DNA from: Actinokineospora baliensis
GTDB lineage: Bacteria; Actinomycetota; Actinomycetes; Mycobacteriales; Pseudonocardiaceae
Length of the DNA: 64,000 nucleotides
Reading direction: 5' to 3'
Assembly (NCBI RefSeq): GCF_016907695.1
Contig: NZ_JAFBCK010000001.1
Coordinates: 5,320,001 to 5,384,000 of the forward strand
Shown: one piece after another, positions 33,804 through 41,328 of the stretch
Position numbering within the stretch: the stretch's first letter is position 1
How the letters are laid out: every line of letters starts with the position of its first letter
Notes under the pieces: generated by a model
The model's database searches: none
What the model was told of the DNA's origin: nothing
Seen by the model: only the letters and a program-made list of their open reading frames with translations
Position numbers and translations under genes: made by a program

Positions 33804-34687
33804 GCCTTCACCACCTCGGCGTGGTTGCCGAGCCGGGCGTCCAGCGCGGCGGCCAGCGTGCCGCTCAGCACGTGCTCGGCACTGCCGATCATCGTCACCG
33901 CGCCGTCCGGTGCCACGGTCACGCCGATCTCCCCGCCCGCCATCCGCACGGTGATCTCGGCTCCGGTGTCGACCAAGCCGAGCCGGTGCGCCACGGCGGT
34001 CGCCGCGCAGCCGCTGCTGCCCGAGGCCAGCGTGTATCCGGCCCCGCGCTCCCAGACCTCGATCTGGATCGTCCGGCGGTCCAGCACCCGCGCGAACTGG
34101 ACGTTGGTCCTCGTCGGGAAGCGCTCGTGCCCGGCGATCAGGGGGCCGAGCGCGTGGGCGAGTTCACGGGTCGGGTGCTCGGTGAACACCACGGTGTGCG
34201 GGTTGCCCAGGTTGACGGCGGTCACCGTCAACTCCTGGCCGTCGACGAGCAGCGGTTGCTCGACGGCCAACCCGGTGACGCCGAGCAACGGCACCGCCGC
34301 GGCGTCGAAGGTCGGCAGGCCCATGCCGACGCTGACGACGCCCGCCTGCTCGTCGACGATGCGCACCGACGAGTCGCCGCCCACCGTGCGCACGGTGAAC
34401 TCCCGCACTCCCGGCAGGTGCCGCGCGGCCACGTGCAGCGCGAACATCCGGATGCCGTTGCCGCTCTTCTCGCACTCGCTGCCGTCGGAGTTGAAGATCC
34501 GCAGCCGCACCGGCCGGTCCGCGTGCACCGGGCCGATCGGGCCGAAGAGCACCCCGTCGGCGCCGATCCCGAAGTGCCGGTCGCACAGCAGCAGGGCGTC
34601 CTGCCCGGTCGGCTCGAAGGCGGCGTCCCCCGGGTCGATCACCACGTAGTCGTTGCCGAGGGCCTGGTACTTGGTGAAGTGAGTCAT
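33800..34687 (-). CDS. DapF-fold protein lacking both catalytic cysteines
   Basis: 295 residues with the diaminopimelate epimerase duplication: 'KYQALGNDYVVIDPGD' at the start, 'NSDGSECEKSGNGIRMFA' and 'VWERGAGYTLASGSSGCAATAVA'. In DapF the general bases are Cys in 'xxCGNG' and 'LACGTG'. Here they are Ser75 and Ser222, and a Cys occurs nearby at other positions. Glycines and the phosphate-like loops are kept, so the fold should form. Primary-metabolism DapF is therefore unlikely; an isomerase, a dehydratase or an altered racemase for a special amino acid fits the operon. An 81-base gap with a hairpin separates it from the dioxygenase gene. Confidence 0.85.
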   Translation of the reverse strand: MTHFTKYQALGNDYVVIDPGDAAFEPTGQDALLLCDRHFGIGADGVLFGPIGPVHADRPVRLRIFNSDGSECEKSGNGIRMFALHVAARHLPGVREFTVRTVGGDSSVRIVDEQAGVVSVGMGLPTFDAAAVPLLGVTGLAVEQPLLVDGQELTVTAVNLGNPHTVVFTEHPTRELAHALGPLIAGHERFPTRTNVQFARVLDRRTIQIEVWERGAGYTLASGSSGCAATAVAHRLGLVDTGAEITVRMAGGEIGVTVAPDGAVTMIGSAEHVLSGTLAAALDARLGNHAEVVKA

Positions 34688-34710
34688 CTCCGCAACCCCT
34701 CATCACGGGC

Positions 34711-34761
34711 GGGCCCCACCGGCGGCACCTTCCACAAAGGACGGTGCCGCCCGCGGGGTCC
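34711..34761. terminator. intercistronic hairpin (attenuator or partial terminator)
   Basis: Imperfect 19-bp stem with three mismatches: arms 34711-34729 and 34743-34761, loop 13 bases; the inner nine pairs GGCGGCACC/GGTGCCGCC are perfect. It lies between the dioxygenase and the DapF-like gene of one operon, so it may reduce read-through or protect the upstream mRNA. Confidence 0.6.
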
Positions 34762-34768
34762 GCGCTGC

Positions 34769-35470
34769 TCAACTGCCGGTGACCTCGGACTCGGCCAACG
34801 CCGCGCGGTCGTGCTCGTCGCCGTACCACCTCTCCTGCCAGCGGGAGAACGCCACGATCACGATGTCGCGGTGCGCCGGGCCGCCGTCCGCGGATTCGAC
34901 GTCGGTCACGTCGTGCGCGATCGCCCGGTCGTCGAGCAGGACCGCCTGCCCGGCCTCGAGGGTCCCGCTCCAGAACGGCGCTTCGGCGCCGTCGTTCCAC
35001 AGCCGGGTCTGGGCGCCCGCGACGTTGTGGCGCGCCAGCACGGCGATCATCACGAACTCGTGGCCGTCGCGGTGCACGCCCTCCGGGGTCAGCGGGCCCA
35101 CCCGATCGCCCTCGGCCCGCGTCCGGTTCTGGTGCACGTTGATCTGCCAGCTCTCGCCGGTGTCGAGCGGGAAGGCCGCGGCGCCCGCGGCGATCATCCC
35201 GGTGAAGTCCACCTCGATCGGTTGGTAGATCCGGCGGATACCGCCCGCCACCGGGTTGAACTTGGTGTACGTGGTGTAGTCCCGGTGCGGCAGCAGTTCG
35301 AAGTCCCAACCCCGGTCCTGCTCCCAGTGCATCCGGTACTGGGAGAACCGCTTGTAGCGGGTGCCGTTGCCCATGTAGTCGTCGACCGGGCAGCGCTCGT
35401 AGCTGCCCAGGACGTCCGCCGGTGGCGACGGCAGGTCGATCACGGTGAAGCTCTGGTGGTTCAGCGGCAT
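34769..35470 (-). CDS. 2OG-Fe(II) dioxygenase (PF10014-like, amino acid hydroxylase type)
   Basis: 233 residues. The N-terminal part 'SYERCPVDDYMGNGTRYKRFSQYRM' is typical of the 2OG-Fe dioxygenase family that includes isoleucine 4-hydroxylase. The iron facial triad is in 'GVHRDGHEFVMIAVLARHNVAG' (HxD) with the distal His in 'DDRAIAHDVTDVE', followed by 'HRDIVIVAFSRW' with the Arg for 2-oxoglutarate. Members oxidise free amino acids at C-H bonds. Next to a haem-oxygenase-like diiron enzyme, it resembles the enzyme pairs of hormaomycin and belactosin biosynthesis that convert lysine to nitrocyclopropyl-alanine; that link is my inference. Confidence 0.85.
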   Translation of the reverse strand: MPLNHQSFTVIDLPSPPADVLGSYERCPVDDYMGNGTRYKRFSQYRMHWEQDRGWDFELLPHRDYTTYTKFNPVAGGIRRIYQPIEVDFTGMIAAGAAAFPLDTGESWQINVHQNRTRAEGDRVGPLTPEGVHRDGHEFVMIAVLARHNVAGAQTRLWNDGAEAPFWSGTLEAGQAVLLDDRAIAHDVTDVESADGGPAHRDIVIVAFSRWQERWYGDEHDRAALAESEVTGS

Positions 35471-35518
35471 AGAACGTCTCGCCTTCCTGTGCGTTCTTGG
35501 CAGGCAGGTGCGCGGAAG

Positions 35519-36580
35519 TCAGCGGTAGGTGTTGGGCATCCGCTCGTCGAGGTAGCGGCACGAGGAGTTCAGCCGCCACAAGGCGCCGCGCATCATGCCG
35601 CGGCGCATGGCGGGCGAGGACGCGGCGGGGATCACCACGTTGTGGAACCAGCCCGCGGCGTGCTGCGCGTCGACCGTGATGTGCAGCCGGTGGTAGACGA
35701 TGCCGACATCGGGCAGGCCGAGCCGCTCCCACGCCTTGACCACCTGCACGAACCGGTCGGGCACCAACCACTCGGTCATCCCGAGGAAGCCGACGGCCTC
35801 GGCGTAGTAGTTGCGGTAGCGGCTCAGCAGGACCGCCAGGTTGCCGCTGAGCAGGGCGTTCGCGCTCAGCCCCGCCTCCAGCTCAGCCGGGCTGATCTCG
35901 AACACCTCGAAGATCTTGTTGAACAGGTGGGTGTGCACCTCGGCCGGGTTGCCGTTGCCCATCTCGTCCCAGAAGTTGGTGGCGATCTCCATCTTGGCGC
36001 CGCCGCTGGTGCCCACCTGCATCATCGCCAGCAGGTCGTCGAAGCGACCGTCGACCACCGACTCCTGCATCACGTAGTTGCGCAGGTCGTCGACCGTCGC
36101 GTGGTCCTTGATGAAGTCCTGGTAGTACGGGTGCTTGAACACCCGGTGCGCGCGGGCGGTCGTCTTGAGCCAGGACAGGTACGCCTTCGGCTGGGCGGGC
36201 GCCTGCTCCAGGGTGCCCGGCTCGATCCAGCCGTCCTCGGCGGCCAGCGTCGCGGTCTCGAGCAGCCGCGTCACCTCGTGCACCACCACCGATCCCTCGG
36301 CGGTCGGCTGGTCGGGGATCTGCATGGTCAACTGGTAGATCCTGGCCAGCAGGAGTTGCTGGCAGTAGTGCGCGCGCTGCTCACCCGCGGCTGCGTCGGC
36401 GTTCATCACCGAAACAGCGATGCGTAACCGGTCCAGCTCGCCCGCGAACTCCCGGTCGACCTCCTCAGCGGGTCTGGACAGCCAGGCGGAGATTTCCTCG
36501 ACAACGGCCATCGGATCAGATCCGATCGCATTGGCCCGGGCAGAAACATCAACAGTGGTGGACAATCCAACTACTCCCAT
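35519..36580 (-). CDS. haem-oxygenase-like diiron oxidase (HDO family)
   Basis: 353 residues if it starts at the ATG at 36580; a TTG at 36565 with ATGGGAG in front is an alternative, and an upstream frame start at 36649 is unlikely. Helical protein with the 'iron-containing redox enzyme' pattern: 'YVMQESVVDGRFDDLLAMM', 'KMEIATNFWDEMGNGNPAEVHTHLF' (E...E..H) and 'VYHRLHITVDAQHAAGWFHNVV' (H...DxxH). The family includes UndA, SznF, BesC and the lysine N-oxygenases BelK and HrmI. These enzymes N-oxygenate amines or cleave C-C bonds. As first gene of the operon it probably acts first on a free amino acid. Confidence 0.82.
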   Translation of the reverse strand: MGVVGLSTTVDVSARANAIGSDPMAVVEEISAWLSRPAEEVDREFAGELDRLRIAVSVMNADAAAGEQRAHYCQQLLLARIYQLTMQIPDQPTAEGSVVVHEVTRLLETATLAAEDGWIEPGTLEQAPAQPKAYLSWLKTTARAHRVFKHPYYQDFIKDHATVDDLRNYVMQESVVDGRFDDLLAMMQVGTSGGAKMEIATNFWDEMGNGNPAEVHTHLFNKIFEVFEISPAELEAGLSANALLSGNLAVLLSRYRNYYAEAVGFLGMTEWLVPDRFVQVVKAWERLGLPDVGIVYHRLHITVDAQHAAGWFHNVVIPAASSPAMRRGMMRGALWRLNSSCRYLDERMPNTYR

Positions 36581-36910
36581 CTCGATTGAAAAGATCAACC
36601 TCCCGTGGCAGGAGCGTGAACGATTCGTTTGGTTGCCATCTGCCCCCAATCCGCTTCAACCGCCACCCCAATTGTGGGTCGCTAGTCGTCGAGGTGGTGC
36701 TACTACGCCGACCGGGTGGACATGTCATCACCCGACTACCGCAACAACACGATCGGCAACCACACTCCGCCATCCTGCGGGATACGCCCATCAAAGATGG
36801 CAAATGGCAAACCTTTTCGCAGGCACTACGCGCGTTTACGAAATGGAGTATTGTATTCCGCCACTGCCGCCCGAAACCCATTGCAGGCGCATATGTGGCA
36901 CAAATGGAGT
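36581..36910. promoter_or_regulatory. promoter region of the amino-acid/NRPS operon
   Basis: 330 bases, more AT-rich than the neighbouring genes, between the start of the diiron enzyme gene and the terminator of the next operon. No coding frame with support is seen. On the minus strand a good -10 hexamer TACAAT occurs at 36855-36850, about 270 bases before the ATG, without a clear -35. It would leave a long leader. Confidence 0.4.
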
Positions 36911-36942
36911 GGACCCCGCCCCCCGGACAGGGGGCGGGGTCC
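36911..36942. terminator. 13-bp hairpin terminator at end of AfsA-like operon
   Basis: Perfect arms GGACCCCGCCCCC at 36911-36923 and its inverse at 36930-36942, six-base loop. It starts 25 bases beyond the tautomerase stop (36968) on the minus strand. On the plus strand it is followed by a TCTTTT run, so it may work in both directions. Confidence 0.88.
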
Positions 36943-36967
36943 ACAGTCTTTTACCTGGGGCGGCCTC

Positions 36968-37177
36968 TTACTGGCGGCGGCTCAGGGTGGCGAAGTCCGG
37001 GTTGGTGCCCAGTACGCCGCCCTCGGCCCAGCGGTCGCGGGCGATCTCCTGGACGTGGACGGTGATCTTGTCCATGGGGGCGCCGGTGACCCGGTGCATG
37101 GTGGCGGTCAGTTCTTCGACCAGCTCGCGGACCTTGTCGTCCGGGGTTGGCCAGGTGGTGACGGACAGGATGGGCAT
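36968..37177 (-). CDS. 4-oxalocrotonate tautomerase-like protein
   Basis: 69 residues, the normal size of 4-OT proteins. After Met comes Pro ('MPILSVTTWPTPDDKVRELVEELTATMHRVTGAPMDKITVHVQE'), the N-terminal proline that serves as general base. The start overlaps the stop of the preceding gene by one base (TGATG). 4-OT enzymes move protons in keto/enol systems. In this operon it could tautomerise a beta-keto product. Confidence 0.88.
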   Translation of the reverse strand: MPILSVTTWPTPDDKVRELVEELTATMHRVTGAPMDKITVHVQEIARDRWAEGGVLGTNPDFATLSRRQ

Positions 37178-37995
37178 CAGGGCTCCTGGGTGGTGCAGTG
37201 CTCGTAGAAGGACGGGACGGTCAGTTTGAGCTGGGCGTGGATGTCGCCGCCCAGGCCGTACTGGCCGATGGCGCCGCCGTAGCTGCGCTGGTAGCTCATC
37301 CAGAGCACGATGACGTTGATGATCCGGTTGCGGCCCGGCCGGTCGGTGGTGGGGAACGGGTCGGGCAGGGTGGCCGAGTACCTGGCCGCGCCGCAGCGGT
37401 CGGTGACGAACACGTTCGGCACGCCCAGCGGTCCCGGCCTGGTCGGCCCCGCGACCGGGTCGAGGTCGAGCTCGCGCAGCGACATCACCGTGTAGAGGCT
37501 GTTCGGGATGAGGTCGGCGAACTCGAAGTCGAACTCGGCGTGGTAGCGGTCCGGGCAGACCTTCACCGACACCTCGCCCTTGGCCCGCAGCCAGTGGCCG
37601 AGGGTGATCGGCTCGGTGACCTTGCGCCCGTCCTCGGCGCGCAGGTCCGGGATGGGCACCTCGTGCAGCGGGTAGCTGGGCAGGATCCTGGCCGCGGGCG
37701 GTTGGTCCGGCGAGAAGGTCATCGGGTAGTTGTTGCACGGCAACGGGGTCGGCAGCGTGTAGAGCACCATGTCGTCGTCGGCCGGGGTGATCTCGCGCAG
37801 GACGTCGTGCGGCAGGTGCCGCCCGAACTCGGGCACCGGGCTCTTGGCGCTGACGATCGCCGAACCCCACGGGGCGACCACGCCGTCGGGCGAGGTCCGG
37901 TTGACCCGTCCCACCACGACGAAGTCGCCGTCGGCGTTCATGATCTCGCTCGGCGGGTAGAGCGGTCCCTGGGTGGTGGGCGTTAAGGCGACCAT
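37177..37995 (-). CDS. unknown 272-residue operon protein
   Basis: Not recognised. 272 residues from the ATG at 37995, which shares one base with the stop of the upstream gene (TGATG). No signal peptide or membrane helix. The sequence is proline-rich and beta-like, with conserved-looking blocks 'GVVAPWGSAIVSAKSPVPEFG', 'VLYTLPTPLPCNNYPMTF' and 'SYQRSYGGAIGQYGLGGDIHAQLKL'. Between a probable alpha-beta-barrel protein and a tautomerase it may be a cyclase, binding protein or enzyme acting on the KASIII product. Confidence 0.65.
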   Translation of the reverse strand: MVALTPTTQGPLYPPSEIMNADGDFVVVGRVNRTSPDGVVAPWGSAIVSAKSPVPEFGRHLPHDVLREITPADDDMVLYTLPTPLPCNNYPMTFSPDQPPAARILPSYPLHEVPIPDLRAEDGRKVTEPITLGHWLRAKGEVSVKVCPDRYHAEFDFEFADLIPNSLYTVMSLRELDLDPVAGPTRPGPLGVPNVFVTDRCGAARYSATLPDPFPTTDRPGRNRIINVIVLWMSYQRSYGGAIGQYGLGGDIHAQLKLTVPSFYEHCTTQEP

Positions 37996-38600
37996 CAGCC
38001 GGTGACGCGCTCGTAGATCGTGGTGAACAGCCCGCGCTCGCCACCGGCGATGTAGGCCGACCCGGCCTGCCGGACGATCTCCTGGTACTCGGCGCTGGAG
38101 AACACGGCCCCGTACCGCTCGGGGGTGGTGTCGAAGCCGGAGACGAACATGACGCCGGGTTCGGTGCTCAGCAGCGAGTGGTAGGCCAGGAACACCTCGA
38201 CCTCCTCGGCGCGGCGCACCACGTCGAAGATGGTGCCCTCCCGCCACGTCCGGTAGTCGGCGAACACCGCGGGCGGCACCTCGATGTGCCGCAGCTGCAC
38301 GTACCTGGTCTGCGGCACCGCGTCCTCTGTGGACTTCGGTGCCTCGACGAAGGTCAACACCTGGCGGCGGAAGTCACCGGCGACGTACGGGGCCAGCTCG
38401 GTGAACTCGCGCTCGAACAGCTCCGTCTCCCCCGCCAGCGCCTCGACACCGGTGAGCGCGGTGAGCCGCAGCAGCGTGGAACCCTCCAGCGAGCGGAACA
38501 GGTCGCCGCCGGGGCGGATCTCGGCCCACTGCTTGGCGGCGGCCTCCAGCGCACCGTCGGCGGTGGTGACCTCGGTGACCAACAACGTGGTCGCGGCCAT
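37995..38600 (-). CDS. unknown protein, possibly dimeric alpha-beta barrel
   Basis: 201 residues from the ATG at 38600. Two halves of about 95 residues start with a strand ('TTLLVTEVTT', 'TRYVQLRHIEV') and contain helices, then a strand before the end ('RRQVLTFVEAP', 'LFTTIYERV'). This suggests a tandem ferredoxin-like dimeric alpha-beta barrel as in ABM monooxygenases and EthD proteins. No cofactor motif is visible and I cannot assign a reaction. It is strictly coupled to the following gene. Confidence 0.5.
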   Translation of the reverse strand: MAATTLLVTEVTTADGALEAAAKQWAEIRPGGDLFRSLEGSTLLRLTALTGVEALAGETELFEREFTELAPYVAGDFRRQVLTFVEAPKSTEDAVPQTRYVQLRHIEVPPAVFADYRTWREGTIFDVVRRAEEVEVFLAYHSLLSTEPGVMFVSGFDTTPERYGAVFSSAEYQEIVRQAGSAYIAGGERGLFTTIYERVTG

Positions 38601-38626
38601 GGGACTTTCCTTTCGTCGGAGGGGGT

Positions 38627-39673
38627 TCACCAGCGGATGAGGCACATGCCCATGGCCATGCCGCCGCCGAAGGCGGTGAGCAGGACCAGGTCGCCGTCGG
38701 CGATCTCGTGCTGGGCGGCGGCCAACGTGATGGGCACCGAGGCGGCGCCGGTGTTGCCGTAGCGCTCGAAGGTGAGGTGGGTGCGGGCGGTCGGGAAGGC
38801 CAGGTTGTGCTGCAGGTCGGCCAGCATGTGGCCGTTGGCCTGGTGCGGGACGAAGTGCGCGACGGTGTCGTCGGTGTACCCGGTGCTGGCCAGGAACCCG
38901 CGCACCGCGCCGGGGACCTCGCGGTCGACGAACTCGCGCACCGCGCGGCCGTTCATGGTGAAGTAGTGCGCGCCCGCGGCCAGCGACTCCTTCGTCGGCG
39001 GGACGCGGCTGCCGCCACCGGGGACGGCGATCAGGCTCGTGTGCTGCCCGTAGCTCGACAGCGCCGAGGCGACGATGCCCCGACCAGGCCGCGCCGGGCC
39101 GACCACCACCGCGCCCGCGCCGTCGCCGAAGAGCACGGCGGTGCGCCGGTCGGTGGGGTCGAGGATCCGCGAGTACACGTCCACCCCGACGACGAGCGCG
39201 TGCCCGCCGTCGGCGACGAGCCTGCGCGCGGTCTCCAGCGCGAACACGAAGCCGCTGCACACGGCGTTGACGTCGAACGCGGCGGCGTTGACCGCGCCCA
39301 GCTTGTCCTGCACCACGCACGCCGTGGCGGGCTGCGGCGAGTCCGGTGTCGACGTGGCGATGATGATCACGGACAGGTCGGTCGCGGCCAGCCCGGCCCG
39401 CTCGAGCGCCTCCCTGGCGGCGGGCACGGCCAGGTCCGAGGCGGCCTGCCACGGCGCGGCCCGGCGCCGGGCGAGGATGCCGGTCTTGCGCTCGATCCAC
39501 GACTCCTCGACGCCGACCTCGGCGGCGACGACGTCGTTGCCGACCTCCTCGTCCGGCAGGTAGGCGCCGCAGCCGAGGATGCCGATGCCCGAGGTGGGCA
39601 TGGGGCTCTGGTGCACGGCGGGGCCGTCGGTCGCCTCCGCCAGCGCGCACCCGCAGAAGCAGTCCTGGCTCAC
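38627..39673 (-). CDS. KASIII (FabH-like) ketosynthase
   Basis: 348 residues if the GTG at 39673, overlapping the HAD stop (GTGA), is used. The ATG at 39601 gives a protein of ordinary FabH length and would drop a 24-residue extension containing CFCGC. The triad is complete: Cys139 in 'FDVNAVCSGF', His in 'HFVPHQANGHM' and Asn in 'ERYGNTGAAS'. 'VLFGDGAGAVVV' is the conserved glycine segment. KASIII enzymes start chains by joining an acyl-CoA to malonyl-ACP. Outside fatty acid synthesis they make acyl transfers or butenolide-type precursors. No acyl carrier protein gene is nearby. Confidence 0.92.
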   Translation of the reverse strand: MSQDCFCGCALAEATDGPAVHQSPMPTSGIGILGCGAYLPDEEVGNDVVAAEVGVEESWIERKTGILARRRAAPWQAASDLAVPAAREALERAGLAATDLSVIIIATSTPDSPQPATACVVQDKLGAVNAAAFDVNAVCSGFVFALETARRLVADGGHALVVGVDVYSRILDPTDRRTAVLFGDGAGAVVVGPARPGRGIVASALSSYGQHTSLIAVPGGGSRVPPTKESLAAGAHYFTMNGRAVREFVDREVPGAVRGFLASTGYTDDTVAHFVPHQANGHMLADLQHNLAFPTARTHLTFERYGNTGAASVPITLAAAQHEIADGDLVLLTAFGGGMAMGMCLIRW

Positions 39674-40338
39674 GCGGCCACCCCCGCGAGGCGCAACCAC
39701 CGGTTGTTCTCGGCGTGCCTGCCCAGTTCCGGGTCGGTCCCGACCACGACCGGGTGGCCGACCTGGCGCAGCAGCGGCAGGTCGCTGACGTGGTCGCCGT
39801 AGCCGAAGCTCAGCGGCAGTGAGAGGTCGAACCGCTCGGCCACCTCGCGCATCGCGGCCGCCTTGACCGGGCCGATCACCGACCGGTCGACCTCACCGGT
39901 GAGCAGGCCGTCCGCGCCGACCTCCGGCCGGGTGCACAGCAGGTCGTGCGCGCCGAGGGCGTCGGCGAGCGGGGCGAGGCAGGCCGGGAACGACCCGCTC
40001 ACCAACACCACCCGGTGACCGGCGAGCCGGTGCCGGACCAGCGCGCCGACCACGCGCGGGTTGATGAAACCCGGCGTTCGGCGGCACCGCTCGAACCACT
40101 CCCGGCCCTGCCGGTCCACCAGGTCGGCGGGCACGCCGCGGTAGATCCGGTAGTACTCGCGGTTGGCCTCGGCGCGGGGCAGCCCGCCGCCCGCCGCGGC
40201 CCGCTCGAACGCCGCGAACCGCTCGGCCTGACCGAGCCGGGGGCTGCGGTCGTCGGCGAGGTGGAATCGCAGGAAGTCGAACATGCTCTTACCGGCGATC
40301 AGCGTTTCGTCAATGTCGAAGAACGCGGCGACTCGCAC
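39670..40338 (-). CDS. HAD-IB family phosphatase (SerB-like)
   Basis: 222 residues. HAD motif I 'AAFFDIDETLIAGKSMFDFLR', motif II Ser in 'VVLVSGSFPACLAPLADALG', motif III Lys in 'GPVKAAAMREVAE', motif IV 'SFGYGDHVSDLPLLRQVG'. The cap is of the C1 helical type. With an AfsA-like protein upstream, it could remove the phosphate from a butenolide-phosphate, a step required in A-factor-type synthesis. That role is inferred from context. Confidence 0.9.
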   Translation of the reverse strand: MRVAAFFDIDETLIAGKSMFDFLRFHLADDRSPRLGQAERFAAFERAAAGGGLPRAEANREYYRIYRGVPADLVDRQGREWFERCRRTPGFINPRVVGALVRHRLAGHRVVLVSGSFPACLAPLADALGAHDLLCTRPEVGADGLLTGEVDRSVIGPVKAAAMREVAERFDLSLPLSFGYGDHVSDLPLLRQVGHPVVVGTDPELGRHAENNRWLRLAGVAA

Positions 40339-40341
40339 CGT

Positions 40342-41136
40342 TCAGCACTCCTTCGCGGTGGAGCGACCGACCAGCGACTCGACCGCGCTCGTCGCGCGGC
40401 GCAGTTCCGAGCGCTTGATCCGGTGATCGTCGAAAGCGGCGAAACGGATATCGGCGTGCGCGGCGACCGCGCCGGACTGGGCGAGGTCCATCCGCACCCG
40501 GAATGTCATCCGCTCCGGGTCGTCCACAGTGGATTCGACGATCTCGCAGGTGAGCTGCGCGGGAAGCGGGAACAGGAACGATTCGAAGGTCAGATCGATC
40601 GAGTTCCACACCACGTAGTAGTGCCGGTCGGGGTACCGCACGCCGTGCTCGGCCTCGAACACGGCGATGAACATCTGCCGCATCGCCTCGGTGACGACCA
40701 TGCCCTGCACGTGCTGGCCGGTCTGGTGGTCGAGCAGCAGCTCGTTCTCCCCGTGCACCACCAACCCGGCCTCCCAGCGACCTGCGGCGACCGGGCGCAG
40801 GTCGGACAACAGCACGTTCTGCTCGCGGTGCTTGTGCACCAACGACCTGGCCACCGGAGCGCCGCCCGGGCCGAGCACGACGGTCCCGTTGGCGTTGCCC
40901 CGCTTGGCGAGCACGCTGTGCAGGTAGTCGAGTTCGTACTCGCCGACGCCTTGGCCGACCACGATCGCGTCCGGCACCGGCCCGCCGCCGCGCAGGTCGG
41001 CGACGAGCTGACCAAGGGTGTGCACCCCCGGCACCGCCCGCATCCCGGCGAACCGGTCCCCCACCAGGCAGACCACCGTGGCGCCGACCTCGTCCTCACG
41101 TCTGGCTAAGCCGATCCCGCTGCTCGCGATGGACAT
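40342..41136 (-). CDS. AfsA-like hot-dog protein (A-factor biosynthesis family)
   Basis: 264 residues from the ATG at 41136, with GAGGGGG a short distance upstream. Two AfsA repeats, each with its hallmark: 'RSLVHKHREQNVLLSDLRP' near residue 100, and the 'DHQTGQHVQGMVVTEAMRQMFIAV' segment near 150, which corresponds to 'DHxxGQHxxGMxLxEAxRQ'. AfsA family enzymes condense a beta-ketoacyl thioester with dihydroxyacetone phosphate to start gamma-butyrolactone signals. Some members are tailoring enzymes in other pathways. As first gene of an operon with a KASIII and a phosphatase it points to a small lipid signal or acyl unit. Confidence 0.85.
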   Translation of the reverse strand: MSIASSGIGLARREDEVGATVVCLVGDRFAGMRAVPGVHTLGQLVADLRGGGPVPDAIVVGQGVGEYELDYLHSVLAKRGNANGTVVLGPGGAPVARSLVHKHREQNVLLSDLRPVAAGRWEAGLVVHGENELLLDHQTGQHVQGMVVTEAMRQMFIAVFEAEHGVRYPDRHYYVVWNSIDLTFESFLFPLPAQLTCEIVESTVDDPERMTFRVRMDLAQSGAVAAHADIRFAAFDDHRIKRSELRRATSAVESLVGRSTAKEC

Positions 41137-41328
41137 GAAAAATACCCCCTCAGGTATCACGTGCGTTTTCGGTCGATGATTTCGATACACGCGTCTGAAC
41201 AGATCCCTGTGACGCAGGAGCAATCCCCGAGGGGACGCGCCTGCGCATCCCCTACGAGTTCGAACCTAACACGTACTTCGTGACACGAGTTGTGTAGAGC
41301 GTCAGGATGTTGCCAAGCGCCTGCCGGG
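41137..41328. promoter_or_regulatory. promoter region of the AfsA-like operon
   Basis: 192 bases between the MFS stop and the AfsA-like start. They contain the perfect short palindrome TCGTGACACGA near 41278-41288 and a partly symmetric stretch around it. A butyrolactone-receptor operator is possible, but the sequence does not match the usual consensus well and no receptor gene lies in the window. Confidence 0.4.

Noticed and set aside
33800..34687. Housekeeping diaminopimelate epimerase dapF
   Set aside because: Both catalytic Cys are Ser, and the gene sits inside an NRPS operon.
38627..40338. Tetronate-type KASIII/HAD pair
   Set aside because: Tetronate pathways use an FkbH-type glyceryl-ACP synthase and a dedicated ACP. 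The HAD here is SerB-like and no ACP gene is present in the operon.
41240..41328. Butyrolactone receptor operator in front of the AfsA-like gene
   Set aside because: Only short palindromes are seen and the sequence does not fit the receptor consensus well; no receptor gene in the window.
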